Source: an uncultured Porphyromonadaceae bacterium (lineage in GTDB: Bacteria; Bacteroidota; Bacteroidia; Bacteroidales; Muribaculaceae). Taken from it: 37,133 nt of DNA. The stretch lies in assembly GCA_947166165.1 (NCBI GenBank), contig CAMVDK010000002.1, forward strand, positions 1 to 37,133, read 5' to 3'. Numbering within the stretch: position 1 is the first letter of the stretch; each line of letters starts with the position of its first letter. Below, piece by piece: positions 26,287 to 34,508 of this stretch. The position numbers were made by a program, and so were the translations under genes. The notes below the pieces were generated by a model. It ran no database searches and was not told the origin of the DNA. It worked only from the letters and a program-made list of their open reading frames with translations.

Positions 26287-28164
26287 ATGCACAACGACCT
26301 GAGCGAAATCTACCATGAGAACCAGCGCCGGCTGCTGGCGCGGCAGTCGGCCTACGACCCGCTCACGGGCGCCGGCTGCTGCGGCGAGCGGGTGCCGGTG
26401 GGCGGCGAGTGGCTGCCGCGGGCCGTGATCGACGAGGCACCGGCCTACGCCACGCTGCCCGAGCTCGAGCGCCGCCGCCTGCGCGTGCGCCACGACTTTG
26501 AATACTGGTGCGCCACGTGTGCCACCGTGCGCGACAAGACCACCGGCCGCGCGGTGCCCTTCGTGCTCAACGCCCCACAGCGGCGCCTGGCCGCCGAGAT
26601 GGAGCGCCAGCGGCTGGCACACCGGCCCATACGCGTGATTCTGCTCAAAGCCCGGCAGTGGGGCGGCTCCACGCTCGTGCAGATGTACATGGCCTGGATG
26701 CAGCTCGTGCGCCACAAGGGCTGGAACAGCCTCATCGTGGGCCACAAGCGGCAGTCGTCGCGCTCCATCAAGGGCATGTACAACCTGCTGCTGCGCCACT
26801 ATCCGGCCGAGCTGGCCGAGCTGGCCGACGGCCCGCTGGCGTTCCGCAACTTTGAGGGCGGCAACACCGTGCAGCAGCTCGCTGCGCGCGAGTGCCTGGT
26901 GGTGATGGGCTCGTCGATGAATGGCGACGACGTGCGCGGCTATGCCATCGCCATGGCCCATCTCACCGAGGTGGCCTACTGGCGCGACTCGCCGCTGCTC
27001 TCGCCCGACGACGTGATGCGCAGCGTGAACGGCACCGTGGGCCTGCTCGACGACACCGTGGTCGTGCTCGAGTCGACGGCCAACGGCATGGGCAACTACT
27101 TCCACACCGAGTGGCTGCGCGCCTCGGCCGGCAAGAGCGACAAGACACCCGTGTTCGTGCCCTGGCACGAAATCGAAATCTACCGCTCGCCCGTGCGCGA
27201 CCTGGCGGCCCTCTGGCAGACCATGGACCCTTACGAGCGGCAGCTGTGGGACGACGGCCTCACGCTCGAGCAGATACAGTGGTACCACGACAAGCGCCAG
27301 GAGGCCTCGAGCCATGCCGCCATGATGGCCGAGTTTCCCACCACGGCCACCGAGGCGTTTGCCTGTTCGGGCTTCTCGGTGTTCAACCTCGAGAGTCTAG
27401 AGCGGCTGCGTGGGCTGTGCCGACCGCCGCTCGACGTGGGCGACGTGGCCGCCGACTACTGCACGCTGCGCAACATCCGCTTCGTGCACGATGCCGTGGG
27501 GCTGTTCAAGGTGTGGTGCTTCCCGCAGCCCGACCAGCGCTATCTGGTCACCGTCGACGTGGGCGGACGCTCCGACAAGGCCGACTACTCGGTGGTGGCG
27601 GTGATACGCGTCACCGACGTGGAGCATCGGCCGCCCGAGGTGGTGGCCCAGTGGCGCGGACACATCGACCGCGACCTGCTCGCCTGGAAGGCCGCCCAGA
27701 TTGCCGAGTACTACCGCCACGCGCTGCTCGTGGTGGAGAGCAACACCTACGAGACCCACTGCAACGACCCCGGGGCCGGCAGCTTCGTGCTCGACGTGCT
27801 GCGGGGCACTCGCGTGAACCTCTATGTGCGCGACTCCGGGCGCGCGGGCTTCCACACCGACCGCAGCAACAAGTATGGCATGATCCAGTACCTGATTGGG
27901 GCCGTGCGCGACCTCACCTATGTGGAGCGCGACACGGGCGCGGTCGACGAGATGGCCGTCTACGAGAGCCGGAGCAATGGCAGCTACGCCGCGCGGCGCG
28001 GCCACCACGACGACATCCTGATGACGCGCGCCATAGCCCTGTGGGTGCTGAAAATGGAGCCCGGGCTGCGGCCGCCGCGGCGCGCCACCGTGGACAAGGG
28101 CGACCTGCCCACGCTGGCCGGTCCGCAGGTGGGCAATCTGTGGGAGGGCCTCGCGCAAAGCTGA
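26287..28164 (+). CDS. Orphan phage-type terminase large subunit
   Basis: The 625-residue protein has the two-domain plan of the tailed-phage DNA-packaging motor. The ATPase part shows a Walker A variant KARQWGGST (121-129), a Walker B-like segment AMAHLTEVAYW (222-232) and a coupling motif LESTANG (261-267). The C-terminal RNase H-like nuclease has VTVDVGG (Asp424), LVVESNT (Glu484) and GHHDDILM (Asp575/576), the expected metal ligands. The start is ATG 26287; a TTG at 26263 would lie inside the terminator arm. No small terminase, portal, capsid or tail gene is recognisable nearby, and base composition resembles the surroundings, suggesting long residence. It is followed after 51 bases by an unrecognised gene, likely co-transcribed. 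The frame and motifs look intact. Confidence 0.88.
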   Translation: MHNDLSEIYHENQRRLLARQSAYDPLTGAGCCGERVPVGGEWLPRAVIDEAPAYATLPELERRRLRVRHDFEYWCATCATVRDKTTGRAVPFVLNAPQRRLAAEMERQRLAHRPIRVILLKARQWGGSTLVQMYMAWMQLVRHKGWNSLIVGHKRQSSRSIKGMYNLLLRHYPAELAELADGPLAFRNFEGGNTVQQLAARECLVVMGSSMNGDDVRGYAIAMAHLTEVAYWRDSPLLSPDDVMRSVNGTVGLLDDTVVVLESTANGMGNYFHTEWLRASAGKSDKTPVFVPWHEIEIYRSPVRDLAALWQTMDPYERQLWDDGLTLEQIQWYHDKRQEASSHAAMMAEFPTTATEAFACSGFSVFNLESLERLRGLCRPPLDVGDVAADYCTLRNIRFVHDAVGLFKVWCFPQPDQRYLVTVDVGGRSDKADYSVVAVIRVTDVEHRPPEVVAQWRGHIDRDLLAWKAAQIAEYYRHALLVVESNTYETHCNDPGAGSFVLDVLRGTRVNLYVRDSGRAGFHTDRSNKYGMIQYLIGAVRDLTYVERDTGAVDEMAVYESRSNGSYAARRGHHDDILMTRAIALWVLKMEPGLRPPRRATVDKGDLPTLAGPQVGNLWEGLAQS

Positions 28165-28215
28165 GCATCTGTTTTTTCGCATTTCCGTTCAATCATCAAA
28201 ACCTTCTATCTTATC

Positions 28216-30108
28216 ATGAACACCACCAATCTTCGCAATCATTCCACAACGGGCGGCTTCGAGGTTGTCGGCCAGCCCGTGGCCGCTGGCCAAGTGCCTG
28301 CCGGTCATAGTCTTGTGCTTGTCGACGGCAACCGTTACCTCACTGCCTCGCAAGGCCGGCTGTGGTGCGGCGGGCAGGAGCTGTGTGCCATTGCCGGCGA
28401 GCTGCTCGGGGTGCACCGCGTGGGGCCCTTTGTGGTTGTGGCCGGCACGCAGGGCGCGGTCTATCTGGCCGAGCAGGGCGGCGCGCTCGTGCCGGCCGAC
28501 GTGACGGCGGCGCGGCCATCGCTCACCCTCACCCAGCAGGCCGCCGCCCCGCTCACCGTGGGCGTGCCCGCGCTGGCCTTCGCCGAGCCTTACAGCCGCT
28601 GGCAGGCCCCTCTGCGCCAGCCCGATGTGACCGCCATCACCGCCGCGCTGCGGGCGGCCTGGACCACCGTCACCGGCCAGGCGCGCACCGCCGGCAGGCA
28701 CTATGCGCCGTGCCGCGTGCGCTATGGCGTGAGGCTCTGGGACGACTCTTACCTCTGGCTCAGCGACCCGGTGGAGCTGGGCGGCAACACCCTCGCCGGG
28801 GCGGCCTCGCTCACCGCCGAGGCCACCACCGATGGCGGCGACGTCACCGGACTCGAGGCCACCACGCTCAGCCTGCCCACGTTCACCATCGGCATTGCCG
28901 TGGGCGGCGGGGTGGGGCAGCAGTGGCGGGCGATGGTCAAGGCTGTCGACGTGCTCGCCACCGCGCCGGCCACCCTCGTGCAGTCGACGGCCGTGGTCGA
29001 CTATCACGTGCGCAACACCAGCGGTGGACAGCGCCTGGCGATGCTCGATTGGGCCTTCCCCGTGAGCTCGTTGGCGCAGGTGCAGGCCGAGCTCGACGGC
29101 AGCGCGTGGCAGGTGGTGGCCTCGACCACCGACCTCGACGCCCTGGCGCAGGGGTGCTGGCAGGACAGCGGCCACTATCCCTCCACGCCGCTCAGCGCCG
29201 CTCAGGCGCGTGCCGTCGACGAGGCCACTGCCCAGGCCTCCACGCGGCGCCTGGTGGCCACGCTGGTGTGCAACGGCCGCCTCTATGCCGCCGACGACCG
29301 TGGCCTGATGACCACCAGCCTGCCCGCCAACCCGCTCGTGGTGGAGCGCCAGTGCGTGGTGACGGGCAGCGCGGTGGTGGGTCTGGCCGCCGTGCCGCGC
29401 TCGCTCTACTCCGGAGGCTTTGGCCGCTACCCGGTCTACCTGTTCACCACCGAGGGAATCTTCGCCCTGCCGCTCACCGCCCAGGGTGCCTACGGCGAGC
29501 CACGGCTGCTGAGCCGCGAACTGCTCGCCGCCGGTATGCGCCCCGTGGAGGCCGACCGCGACGTCTACTTCACCACCGCCCGCGGCCACCTGTGCCGCCT
29601 GCGCGGCAGCGAGGCCACGGTGGTGGCACGGGGCGTGGCCATGGGCAGCATGGTGTGGGACGATGAGCACCGCGAGCTGTGGTGCCTCGACTCAATGGGC
29701 CGGCTGTGGGCGCTGCTCGACGATGGCCATCTCGACCGCCGCACGCTCACCGCCGCCCACCTCTGCAGAGCCGAGGGCCAGGCCCTGGCGGTGGAGGCCG
29801 GCGGCACTGTGCGCGACCTCACCACCGAGCAGCCGGCGGTGGTGGATGTGGAGTGGCTCAGCGACGCCGTGGCCTGCGCAGCGCCGCCCCGCGAGGTGGA
29901 GTGGCACGTGTATGGCGACCAGCTGCGGCTGCGCTTGCTCCTGCTCGGCGAGCGCGGAGTGAGCTGCCACGGGTTCATCGTCGGCGAGCTCAACGTGGAG
30001 GGGCGCTTGGGTGCTCCGCTGCGCACCCCCGTGTTCGCGCCGCCCCTGCGCACCCTGCGCCGCCACATCACCGGGCAGGCCGCCACCGGCACGCTCATCA
30101 TTCCGTGA
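28216..30108 (+). CDS. Unrecognised protein, putative beta-propeller, possibly phage structural
   Basis: A 630-residue protein without signal peptide. Repeated short units of the kind GRLWCGGQEL, GRLYAADDRGL, YLFTTEGIFAL, VYFTTARGHLCRL and RELWCLDSMGRLWALL suggest a beta-propeller of six to eight blades over much of the length, and RVRYGVRLWDDSYLWLSDPV (about 167-186) is reminiscent of phage tail or neck stabilisation proteins. It lies 51 bases after the terminase and ends 85 bases before the next gene, which has its own promoter. The assignment to a phage structural role rests mainly on the terminase neighbour and is weak. No enzymatic motif is visible. Confidence 0.75.
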   Translation: MNTTNLRNHSTTGGFEVVGQPVAAGQVPAGHSLVLVDGNRYLTASQGRLWCGGQELCAIAGELLGVHRVGPFVVVAGTQGAVYLAEQGGALVPADVTAARPSLTLTQQAAAPLTVGVPALAFAEPYSRWQAPLRQPDVTAITAALRAAWTTVTGQARTAGRHYAPCRVRYGVRLWDDSYLWLSDPVELGGNTLAGAASLTAEATTDGGDVTGLEATTLSLPTFTIGIAVGGGVGQQWRAMVKAVDVLATAPATLVQSTAVVDYHVRNTSGGQRLAMLDWAFPVSSLAQVQAELDGSAWQVVASTTDLDALAQGCWQDSGHYPSTPLSAAQARAVDEATAQASTRRLVATLVCNGRLYAADDRGLMTTSLPANPLVVERQCVVTGSAVVGLAAVPRSLYSGGFGRYPVYLFTTEGIFALPLTAQGAYGEPRLLSRELLAAGMRPVEADRDVYFTTARGHLCRLRGSEATVVARGVAMGSMVWDDEHRELWCLDSMGRLWALLDDGHLDRRTLTAAHLCRAEGQALAVEAGGTVRDLTTEQPAVVDVEWLSDAVACAAPPREVEWHVYGDQLRLRLLLLGERGVSCHGFIVGELNVEGRLGAPLRTPVFAPPLRTLRRHITGQAATGTLIIP

Positions 30109-30134
30109 GAGGCCAGCACAGCGAAGCGTAAAGT

Positions 30135-30166
30135 TTTGTTTACTTGAAAAAATAGTTGTAATTTTG
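30135..30166 (+). promoter_or_regulatory. Promoter of the C11 protease gene
   Basis: TTTG (30135-30138), a spacer of exactly 20 bases and TAATTTTG (30159-30166) match the Bacteroidetes consensus. The predicted start of transcription is near 30173, about 20 bases before the ATG at 30194. Confidence 0.75.
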
Positions 30167-30193
30167 CACCGCCGAATCTACAACCAAAACGCA

Positions 30194-31369
30194 ATGAAAA
30201 TCAAGTTTAAAACGCTGATAATGGCGGCATTGCTGCCGCTGCTGTGCGTCGTTGTCGCCGCTTGTGGCAGCGATGAGCCCGACCCCGAGCCCCCGGTGGT
30301 GACCCCGGCGCGGCGCACCATCCTGGTCTACATGGTGGCCAACAACAGCCTGGGCGCCGGCGGACGCGACGAGCAGGACCTCGTGGAGATGGAGCGCGCC
30401 ATCGCCGCCGGCGCGCTGAACGGCTGCCGCGTGCTGGTGTACCGCATCGGCTACAAAGAGACGCAAGCCGCCCTCACCGAGCTCACGCTCGGCGCCGACG
30501 GCGCGGCCCACCGCACCGTGCTCGAAGCCTATCCGGCTGTCGAGGCGGCCTCGGTGACTGGCGAGCGCCTGGGCGAGGTGATTGCCGACATGAAGGAGCA
30601 CGCCCCGGCCGGCGACTACGGCCTCGTGCTCTGGTCGCACGCCACCGGGTGGGCACCGTCGCTCACCACCAAGCCCTCGGACGCGCCGCAGCGCGTGTTC
30701 GGGCTCGATGCCGACCGCTCGATGCCCGTCGACGAGCTGGCGCGGGCCATCCCCGAAGGGCTCTTCAGCTGGATCTACGCCGACGCCTGCTACATGGGCG
30801 GCATCGAGGTGGCCTACGAGCTGCGCCGCTGCTGCCGCCGCTTTGTGGCCTATCCCACCGAGATTCCCGGCACCGGCATGCCCTACGACCTCACGCTGCC
30901 GCTGCTGTGCCAGACGCAGGCTGACCTCGTGGGGGCCTGCCGCGCCACCTACGACTACTACAACGCCCAGAGCGGCGCGCAGCGCACGTTCAGCGGGGTG
31001 GTGGTCGACTGCACGCAGCTCGACGCCCTTGCCGGCGTGTGCCGCCGCATCCACGCCAGCGCCGACGCCACGCCCACGCTCGGCTCGCTGCAGTGCTACA
31101 ACCTGGGCTCGTCGCGCTTCCTCTACGACTTCGACCAGTACACCACGGCCTGCACCACGTCGCAGGTGCTGCACGACGAGTTCCACGCCGCCCTCCAGCG
31201 CGTGGTGCTCGACCGCATGGCCACCCCGGCCATTTTCAACCGGTTCATCATTTTCGAATCCGCCTTCTCTGGTCTGTCGACCTACGCCCTCGGCTCCTCG
31301 CTGGGGGTCAACGAGGACTATTACCGCTCCCTGCAGTGGTATCGCGACGTCTACCCCGCAGCCCCCTGA
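30194..31369 (+). CDS. Clostripain-family (C11) cysteine protease lipoprotein
   Basis: The start is ATG 30194, which gives a lipoprotein signal (lipobox VVAAC, Cys24) just after the promoter; the frame is open upstream but would run through the promoter. The 391-residue protein has the caspase-like C11 fold: TILVYMVANNSL (about 42-53), the catalytic His149 in LVLWSHATGW and Cys199 in YADACYMGGIEVAYEL. C11 proteases such as clostripain and fragipain cleave after basic residues and often mature by self-cleavage; specificity here is inferred. It would act at the cell surface or in the periplasm. It is separately transcribed and adds a sixth candidate protease to the region. Confidence 0.92.
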   Translation: MKIKFKTLIMAALLPLLCVVVAACGSDEPDPEPPVVTPARRTILVYMVANNSLGAGGRDEQDLVEMERAIAAGALNGCRVLVYRIGYKETQAALTELTLGADGAAHRTVLEAYPAVEAASVTGERLGEVIADMKEHAPAGDYGLVLWSHATGWAPSLTTKPSDAPQRVFGLDADRSMPVDELARAIPEGLFSWIYADACYMGGIEVAYELRRCCRRFVAYPTEIPGTGMPYDLTLPLLCQTQADLVGACRATYDYYNAQSGAQRTFSGVVVDCTQLDALAGVCRRIHASADATPTLGSLQCYNLGSSRFLYDFDQYTTACTTSQVLHDEFHAALQRVVLDRMATPAIFNRFIIFESAFSGLSTYALGSSLGVNEDYYRSLQWYRDVYPAAP

Positions 31370-31395
31370 CAGTGACGATGGTGCTGTGCCTCTGA

Positions 31396-31440
31396 AGGAG
31401 GCCACACCAGAACCAATGGTTGCTGCCACAGTGGCCTCCT
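31396..31440 (+). terminator. Possible hairpin after the C11 gene
   Basis: AGGAGGCCAC (31396-31405) pairs exactly with GTGGCCTCCT (31431-31440), with an inner AACC/GGTT pairing in the loop, 27 bases after the stop codon. There is no T-tract. Confidence 0.35.
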
Positions 31441-31741
31441 CCGGAGGCATTTCCGTCAGTTCGAGATGTTCCCTGGGCCACCGCTGCGCGGTGTTCCAGG
31501 GTTATTAAGATATTGCCCTCTGGGCAAATCAACGCCCCCCCTTTTTGTGGTTTCAGTTGCGGCACCTGCAAAAGCCTGTGTCTATATCGACAACCAACAC
31601 TCGAAGAGTGTCCTTTTAGTAACCCCCCCAGTGCGACTGCACTCCGAACATCAAGCCGGTGGCAAACGCAGTAGAGCCGTCATACATGGCGGCTCGGCGG
31701 CCAGGTCAAAATGTTGCCGCGGTCACCCCGGCGAAGGTAGG

Positions 31742-31915
31742 GGCGTGACCTGTCACGCCTGGGGGCCGGGTCAAGGGATGATGGCATCACATTCGGTCAT
31801 CCGGCCATGACAGGTCATGGCCCTACTGCCGTGGTTGCCGAAGTGATTGCCGCGGTCGCCGGGTCAAAGGATGATGGCATCAGATTCGGTCACCTGGCCA
31901 TGATAGGTCATGGCT
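31742..31915. repeat. Second cluster of REP-like palindromes (three copies)
   Basis: The inverted-orientation palindrome GGCGTGACCTGTCACGCC is at 31742-31759, the standard GGCCATGACAGGTCATGGCC at 31803-31822, and a variant (GGCCATGATAGGTCATGGCT) at 31896-31915. The last two sit in a unit of about 93 bases that repeats a GATGATGGCATCA segment and CTACTGCCG. The arrangement (one reversed copy first, then forward copies) is the same as at 14735-15022. Confidence 0.8.
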
Positions 31916-31959
31916 CTACTGCCGCGCGGGTTGGCTCGGCCGCGGAGCCGCCATGTGTG

Positions 31960-32805
31960 TCAAGTCCAGAAGGCTTTGAGTTGGTCGAGGCGTTGCTGGG
32001 CTTGGCGGCGGCCCTGGTCGTAGGTGCGCTGGAGCACGTCGGGGTCGCTGCAAATGTGGCCGATTTCGAGCGGCGGGTCGGGGCGGAACACCAGCACGCG
32101 TCCGACCGCCTCCTCGCTGGCCACATGGTCGAGCTGGGCGTTGTACATCTCGTGGCGGCGCGCCACGGTCTCCACCAGGCGCGGGTGGCGGCGGTAGAGC
32201 ATTCGCACCAGCGGCAGGATGCCGGTGGGCTGCTTGCGGTAGCCGGGCGGGCGGGTGAGGATGACCACGTTGCGGTCGTAGCCGCGCTGCTCGAAGTAGC
32301 GCAGCGGGATGGAGTCGGCCAGTCCGCCGTCGAGCAGGCGCTGGCGGCCGATGGTCACGATGCGCGCCGCCAGGGGCAGCGACGACGAGGCGCGAATCCA
32401 CTCCAGCTCTTCGCTGTCGATGTGATGGCACTGGTGGTAGACGGCCTGGCCGGTGTCCACGTCGGTGCAAACGAGGTGGAACTCCATGGGGCTGGCGGCG
32501 AAGGCCTCGGTGTCGAAGAGGTCGAGCTGCGTGGGCACGATGTGGTAGCAGAATCGGGCGTTGTAGTAGTTGCCGGTGGTGAGCAGCGACCACAGGCCGG
32601 CATAGCGGCGGTCGCCGGCAAAGCGCAGGTTGTAGCGCAGCGCGCGCCCGGGCTGGCCCGACTTGATGTTGCAGCCGAAAGCCGCCCCAGCCGACACGCC
32701 CACCACCCCGTCGGGCAGCAGGCCGGCCTCCATCATCACATCGGTGATGCCGCAGGTATACATCCCCCGCATGGCACCGCCTTCAAGAATCAATCCACGT
32801 TTCAT
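31960..32805 (-). CDS. Patatin-like phospholipase
   Basis: A 281-residue cytoplasmic-type patatin-family lipid acyl hydrolase without signal peptide. The oxyanion-hole motif GGAMRG is at 9-14, the nucleophile elbow GVSAG has Ser38, and LLDGG supplies Asp159 of the Ser-Asp dyad. Length and layout resemble the YjjU branch of bacterial patatins. Its natural substrate is unknown. The gene begins 31 bases after the comF stop and is probably the last gene of the pyrE-comF cluster. No clear terminator follows before the REP-like repeats. Confidence 0.93.
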   Translation of the reverse strand: MKRGLILEGGAMRGMYTCGITDVMMEAGLLPDGVVGVSAGAAFGCNIKSGQPGRALRYNLRFAGDRRYAGLWSLLTTGNYYNARFCYHIVPTQLDLFDTEAFAASPMEFHLVCTDVDTGQAVYHQCHHIDSEELEWIRASSSLPLAARIVTIGRQRLLDGGLADSIPLRYFEQRGYDRNVVILTRPPGYRKQPTGILPLVRMLYRRHPRLVETVARRHEMYNAQLDHVASEEAVGRVLVFRPDPPLEIGHICSDPDVLQRTYDQGRRQAQQRLDQLKAFWT

Positions 32806-32836
32806 GGCCTGAAAGTTACGAAGAGTTACGAAAAGC

Positions 32837-33529
32837 CTACTGCCGTGCCATGGCCAGTGTGAACAGGCTGACGGTGACGGCTGGGATGGTGTTGAGCCAG
32901 CGTGCGCACACCTCGAGCGTGCTGCCGGTGGTCACCACATCGTCGACGAGCAGCAGGTGCTTGCCGGCCAGGCGGCGCTCCATGCCCGGCGCCAGGGCGT
33001 AGACGTGCTGGATGTTGTGCCATCGCTCGTGGGCGGAGAGGTGGGTCTGCGTGCTGTGTGGCCGCACGGCCTTGAGGGCCTGCACCACTTTGGCTCCGGT
33101 GGCGCGGGCTATGCCCTGGGCGATGTAGAGGCTCTGGTTGTAGCCTCGGCTGATGAGTTTGTCGGAGTGCAGCGGCACGGGCACCACGGCGTCGACGTCG
33201 GCGGCAAAGGCGGGCATCTGCCGCATGGCGCGCTCGGCCAGCCACCGGCCCAGGCGGGGCATGTCGCGGTACTTGATGTCGTGCAGTATGCCAGCGTAGG
33301 GGCTGGCCTTGTCGTAGTAGAAGTAGGCCGTGGCGCGCTCCACGGGCGTCTTGCCGGCAAAGAGCTGCTCCATGGCGTTGAAGGGCTGCTCGTCGAGGTG
33401 GGTGAGCGGCAACTGGGCCAGGCAGCGGCGGCAGAGCCACTGCTCGTCGGCGCCCAGCTCGTGCTGGCAGGCCGAGCACACGCGCGGCATCACCACATCG
33501 GCGGCGGCTTGCAGCCAACGCTTAATCAT
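32837..33529 (-). CDS. comF: ComF-family phosphoribosyltransferase-like protein
   Basis: A 230-residue protein with an N-terminal zinc ribbon (CSAC at 18-21, CRRC at 33-36) and a type I phosphoribosyltransferase fold (VVPVPL near 115-120, RGYNQS at 128-133, PRPP loop VDDVVTTGS at 195-203). ComF proteins are linked to uptake of transforming DNA and to recombination. I chose ATG 33529: it overlaps the recX stop in ATGATTAA, which implies translational coupling. A start at 33571 would overlap recX further and add an atypical leader. Confidence 0.92.
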   Translation of the reverse strand: MIKRWLQAAADVVMPRVCSACQHELGADEQWLCRRCLAQLPLTHLDEQPFNAMEQLFAGKTPVERATAYFYYDKASPYAGILHDIKYRDMPRLGRWLAERAMRQMPAFAADVDAVVPVPLHSDKLISRGYNQSLYIAQGIARATGAKVVQALKAVRPHSTQTHLSAHERWHNIQHVYALAPGMERRLAGKHLLLVDDVVTTGSTLEVCARWLNTIPAVTVSLFTLAMARQ

Positions 33530-33998
33530 CGCTGCCGAAAGAACCGCTGACAATCCCATCGACCGCCGCATAACTCAAGTCGGACTCAAAACCACGGCTG
33601 GCGGCAAAGCGCAGCAGTGCCGCCCGTGCCAGTCGCGGCTCACGCTGGCCCACGCTGCGCCACTTGCCTAGCAGCAGGCGCAGCAGGGTGGCGCGGTAGT
33701 CCTCCTCGTTGATCTGGGCCAGGGCGGCGCGCGCGGCGTCGGCGTCGATGCCCTTCTGCCGCAGCAGGGCGGCCAGCTTGACGCGTCCCCAGCCGTTGTA
33801 GAGATGCTTGTCGTGGACAAAGGCGCGGGCATAGCGCGCGTCGTCGACAAAGCCGTCGGCCCGCAGCCGAGCCACGATGGCGTCGGCGCTGGCCGAGTCC
33901 ACCTGCCACTGCGTGAGCTTGGCGCGGATGTCGCTCTCGCAGTGCTCGCTGCGGCTGCACAGTGCCGCAGCACGGCTCATCGCTTTCTCGTCCATCAT
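33522..33998 (-). CDS. recX: RecX-family regulator of RecA
   Basis: From ATG 33998 the product has 158 residues, the usual size for Bacteroidetes RecX, a small helical-repeat protein that binds RecA filaments and limits their growth. Typical features are the opening CSRSEHCESDIRAKL, then DGFVDDARYARAFV and the GWGRVKLAALLRQKGI segment. The same frame is open further upstream to 34298, but this would overlap the preceding gene in another frame and carries no RecX sequence; ATG 33995 is an alternative start. It lies 19 bases after the preceding gene and overlaps comF by 8. Confidence 0.92.
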   Translation of the reverse strand: MMDEKAMSRAAALCSRSEHCESDIRAKLTQWQVDSASADAIVARLRADGFVDDARYARAFVHDKHLYNGWGRVKLAALLRQKGIDADAARAALAQINEEDYRATLLRLLLGKWRSVGQREPRLARAALLRFAASRGFESDLSYAAVDGIVSGSFGSDD

Positions 33999-34017
33999 GC
34001 GGGTGGCTAAACGCTTG

Positions 34018-34461
34018 TCACAAACTTTGATAGGGCAGCTGCGCCAGCATCTCGCCGAATTTGGCGGCTGCCTGCTCGAGCTGGTTGCCCACCATGGCGC
34101 GCATGAACACGGGCAGGTCGAGCTGCAAGGCGGCCACACTCTCGGTGTGCTGCCCGTCGATGGCGTTGAGCTCGATGACCATGTTGAAGCGCACGGGCGA
34201 CTGCGCGGCGGTGTAGACCACGCGTCCCGGGGCCTGGCTCTGCTCCGCGTCGACGGCCAGCCGCAGCTGACCCATGGGCGACTCGATGGCGATGGCATCG
34301 TCGAGAAACTGCACCTTGTCGAGGTTGGCGCGCGCCTCGTCGGGCAGGCGGTCGAGGTTGGCCTCGATGTGGCTGCGGAACACTGCCGGCGAAGCCAGTT
34401 TGCTGAAGATGGTGTCGATGTCGCAGTCGATGCGCTGCGGATTGCTCTTGTATGTCTCCAT
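34018..34461 (-). CDS. Small SRPBCC-like protein next to pyrE
   Basis: This 147-residue protein has no signal peptide. Its pattern (SNPQRI then FSKLASPAVF near the start, IESPMGQLRLAV in the middle, C-terminal amphipathic helix with VGNQLEQAAAKFGEML) fits the START/SRPBCC fold of conserved Bacteroidales proteins, which bind hydrophobic ligands in an open cavity. Related proteins are found beside pyrE in other Bacteroidales, as I recall. No ligand or reaction can be named. It lies 47 bases after pyrE and 19 before recX. Confidence 0.85.
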   Translation of the reverse strand: METYKSNPQRIDCDIDTIFSKLASPAVFRSHIEANLDRLPDEARANLDKVQFLDDAIAIESPMGQLRLAVDAEQSQAPGRVVYTAAQSPVRFNMVIELNAIDGQHTESVAALQLDLPVFMRAMVGNQLEQAAAKFGEMLAQLPYQSL

Positions 34462-34508
34462 AAATCAACTCTTTATACTCTTCTAGTCTAAAAAAAGACC
34501 CTGTCCTC

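Larger units (their letters stand above)
31370..31959. other. Gene-free region between convergent genes
   Basis: These 590 bases separate the C11 gene from the patatin-like gene. Beyond the hairpin at 31396-31440 and the REP-like cluster at 31742-31915 I see no gene with coding character. The part at about 31450-31700 contains short inverted segments but no repeat shared within the window. Confidence 0.5.

Noticed and set aside
31807..32862. Plus-strand open frame of 351 codons
   Set aside because: It runs through REP-like repeats and is antisense to the patatin gene, which has all catalytic motifs.
33999..34298. N-terminal extension of recX
   Set aside because: Ser/Pro/Arg-rich sequence overlapping the preceding gene in another frame; RecX similarity begins after ATG 33998.
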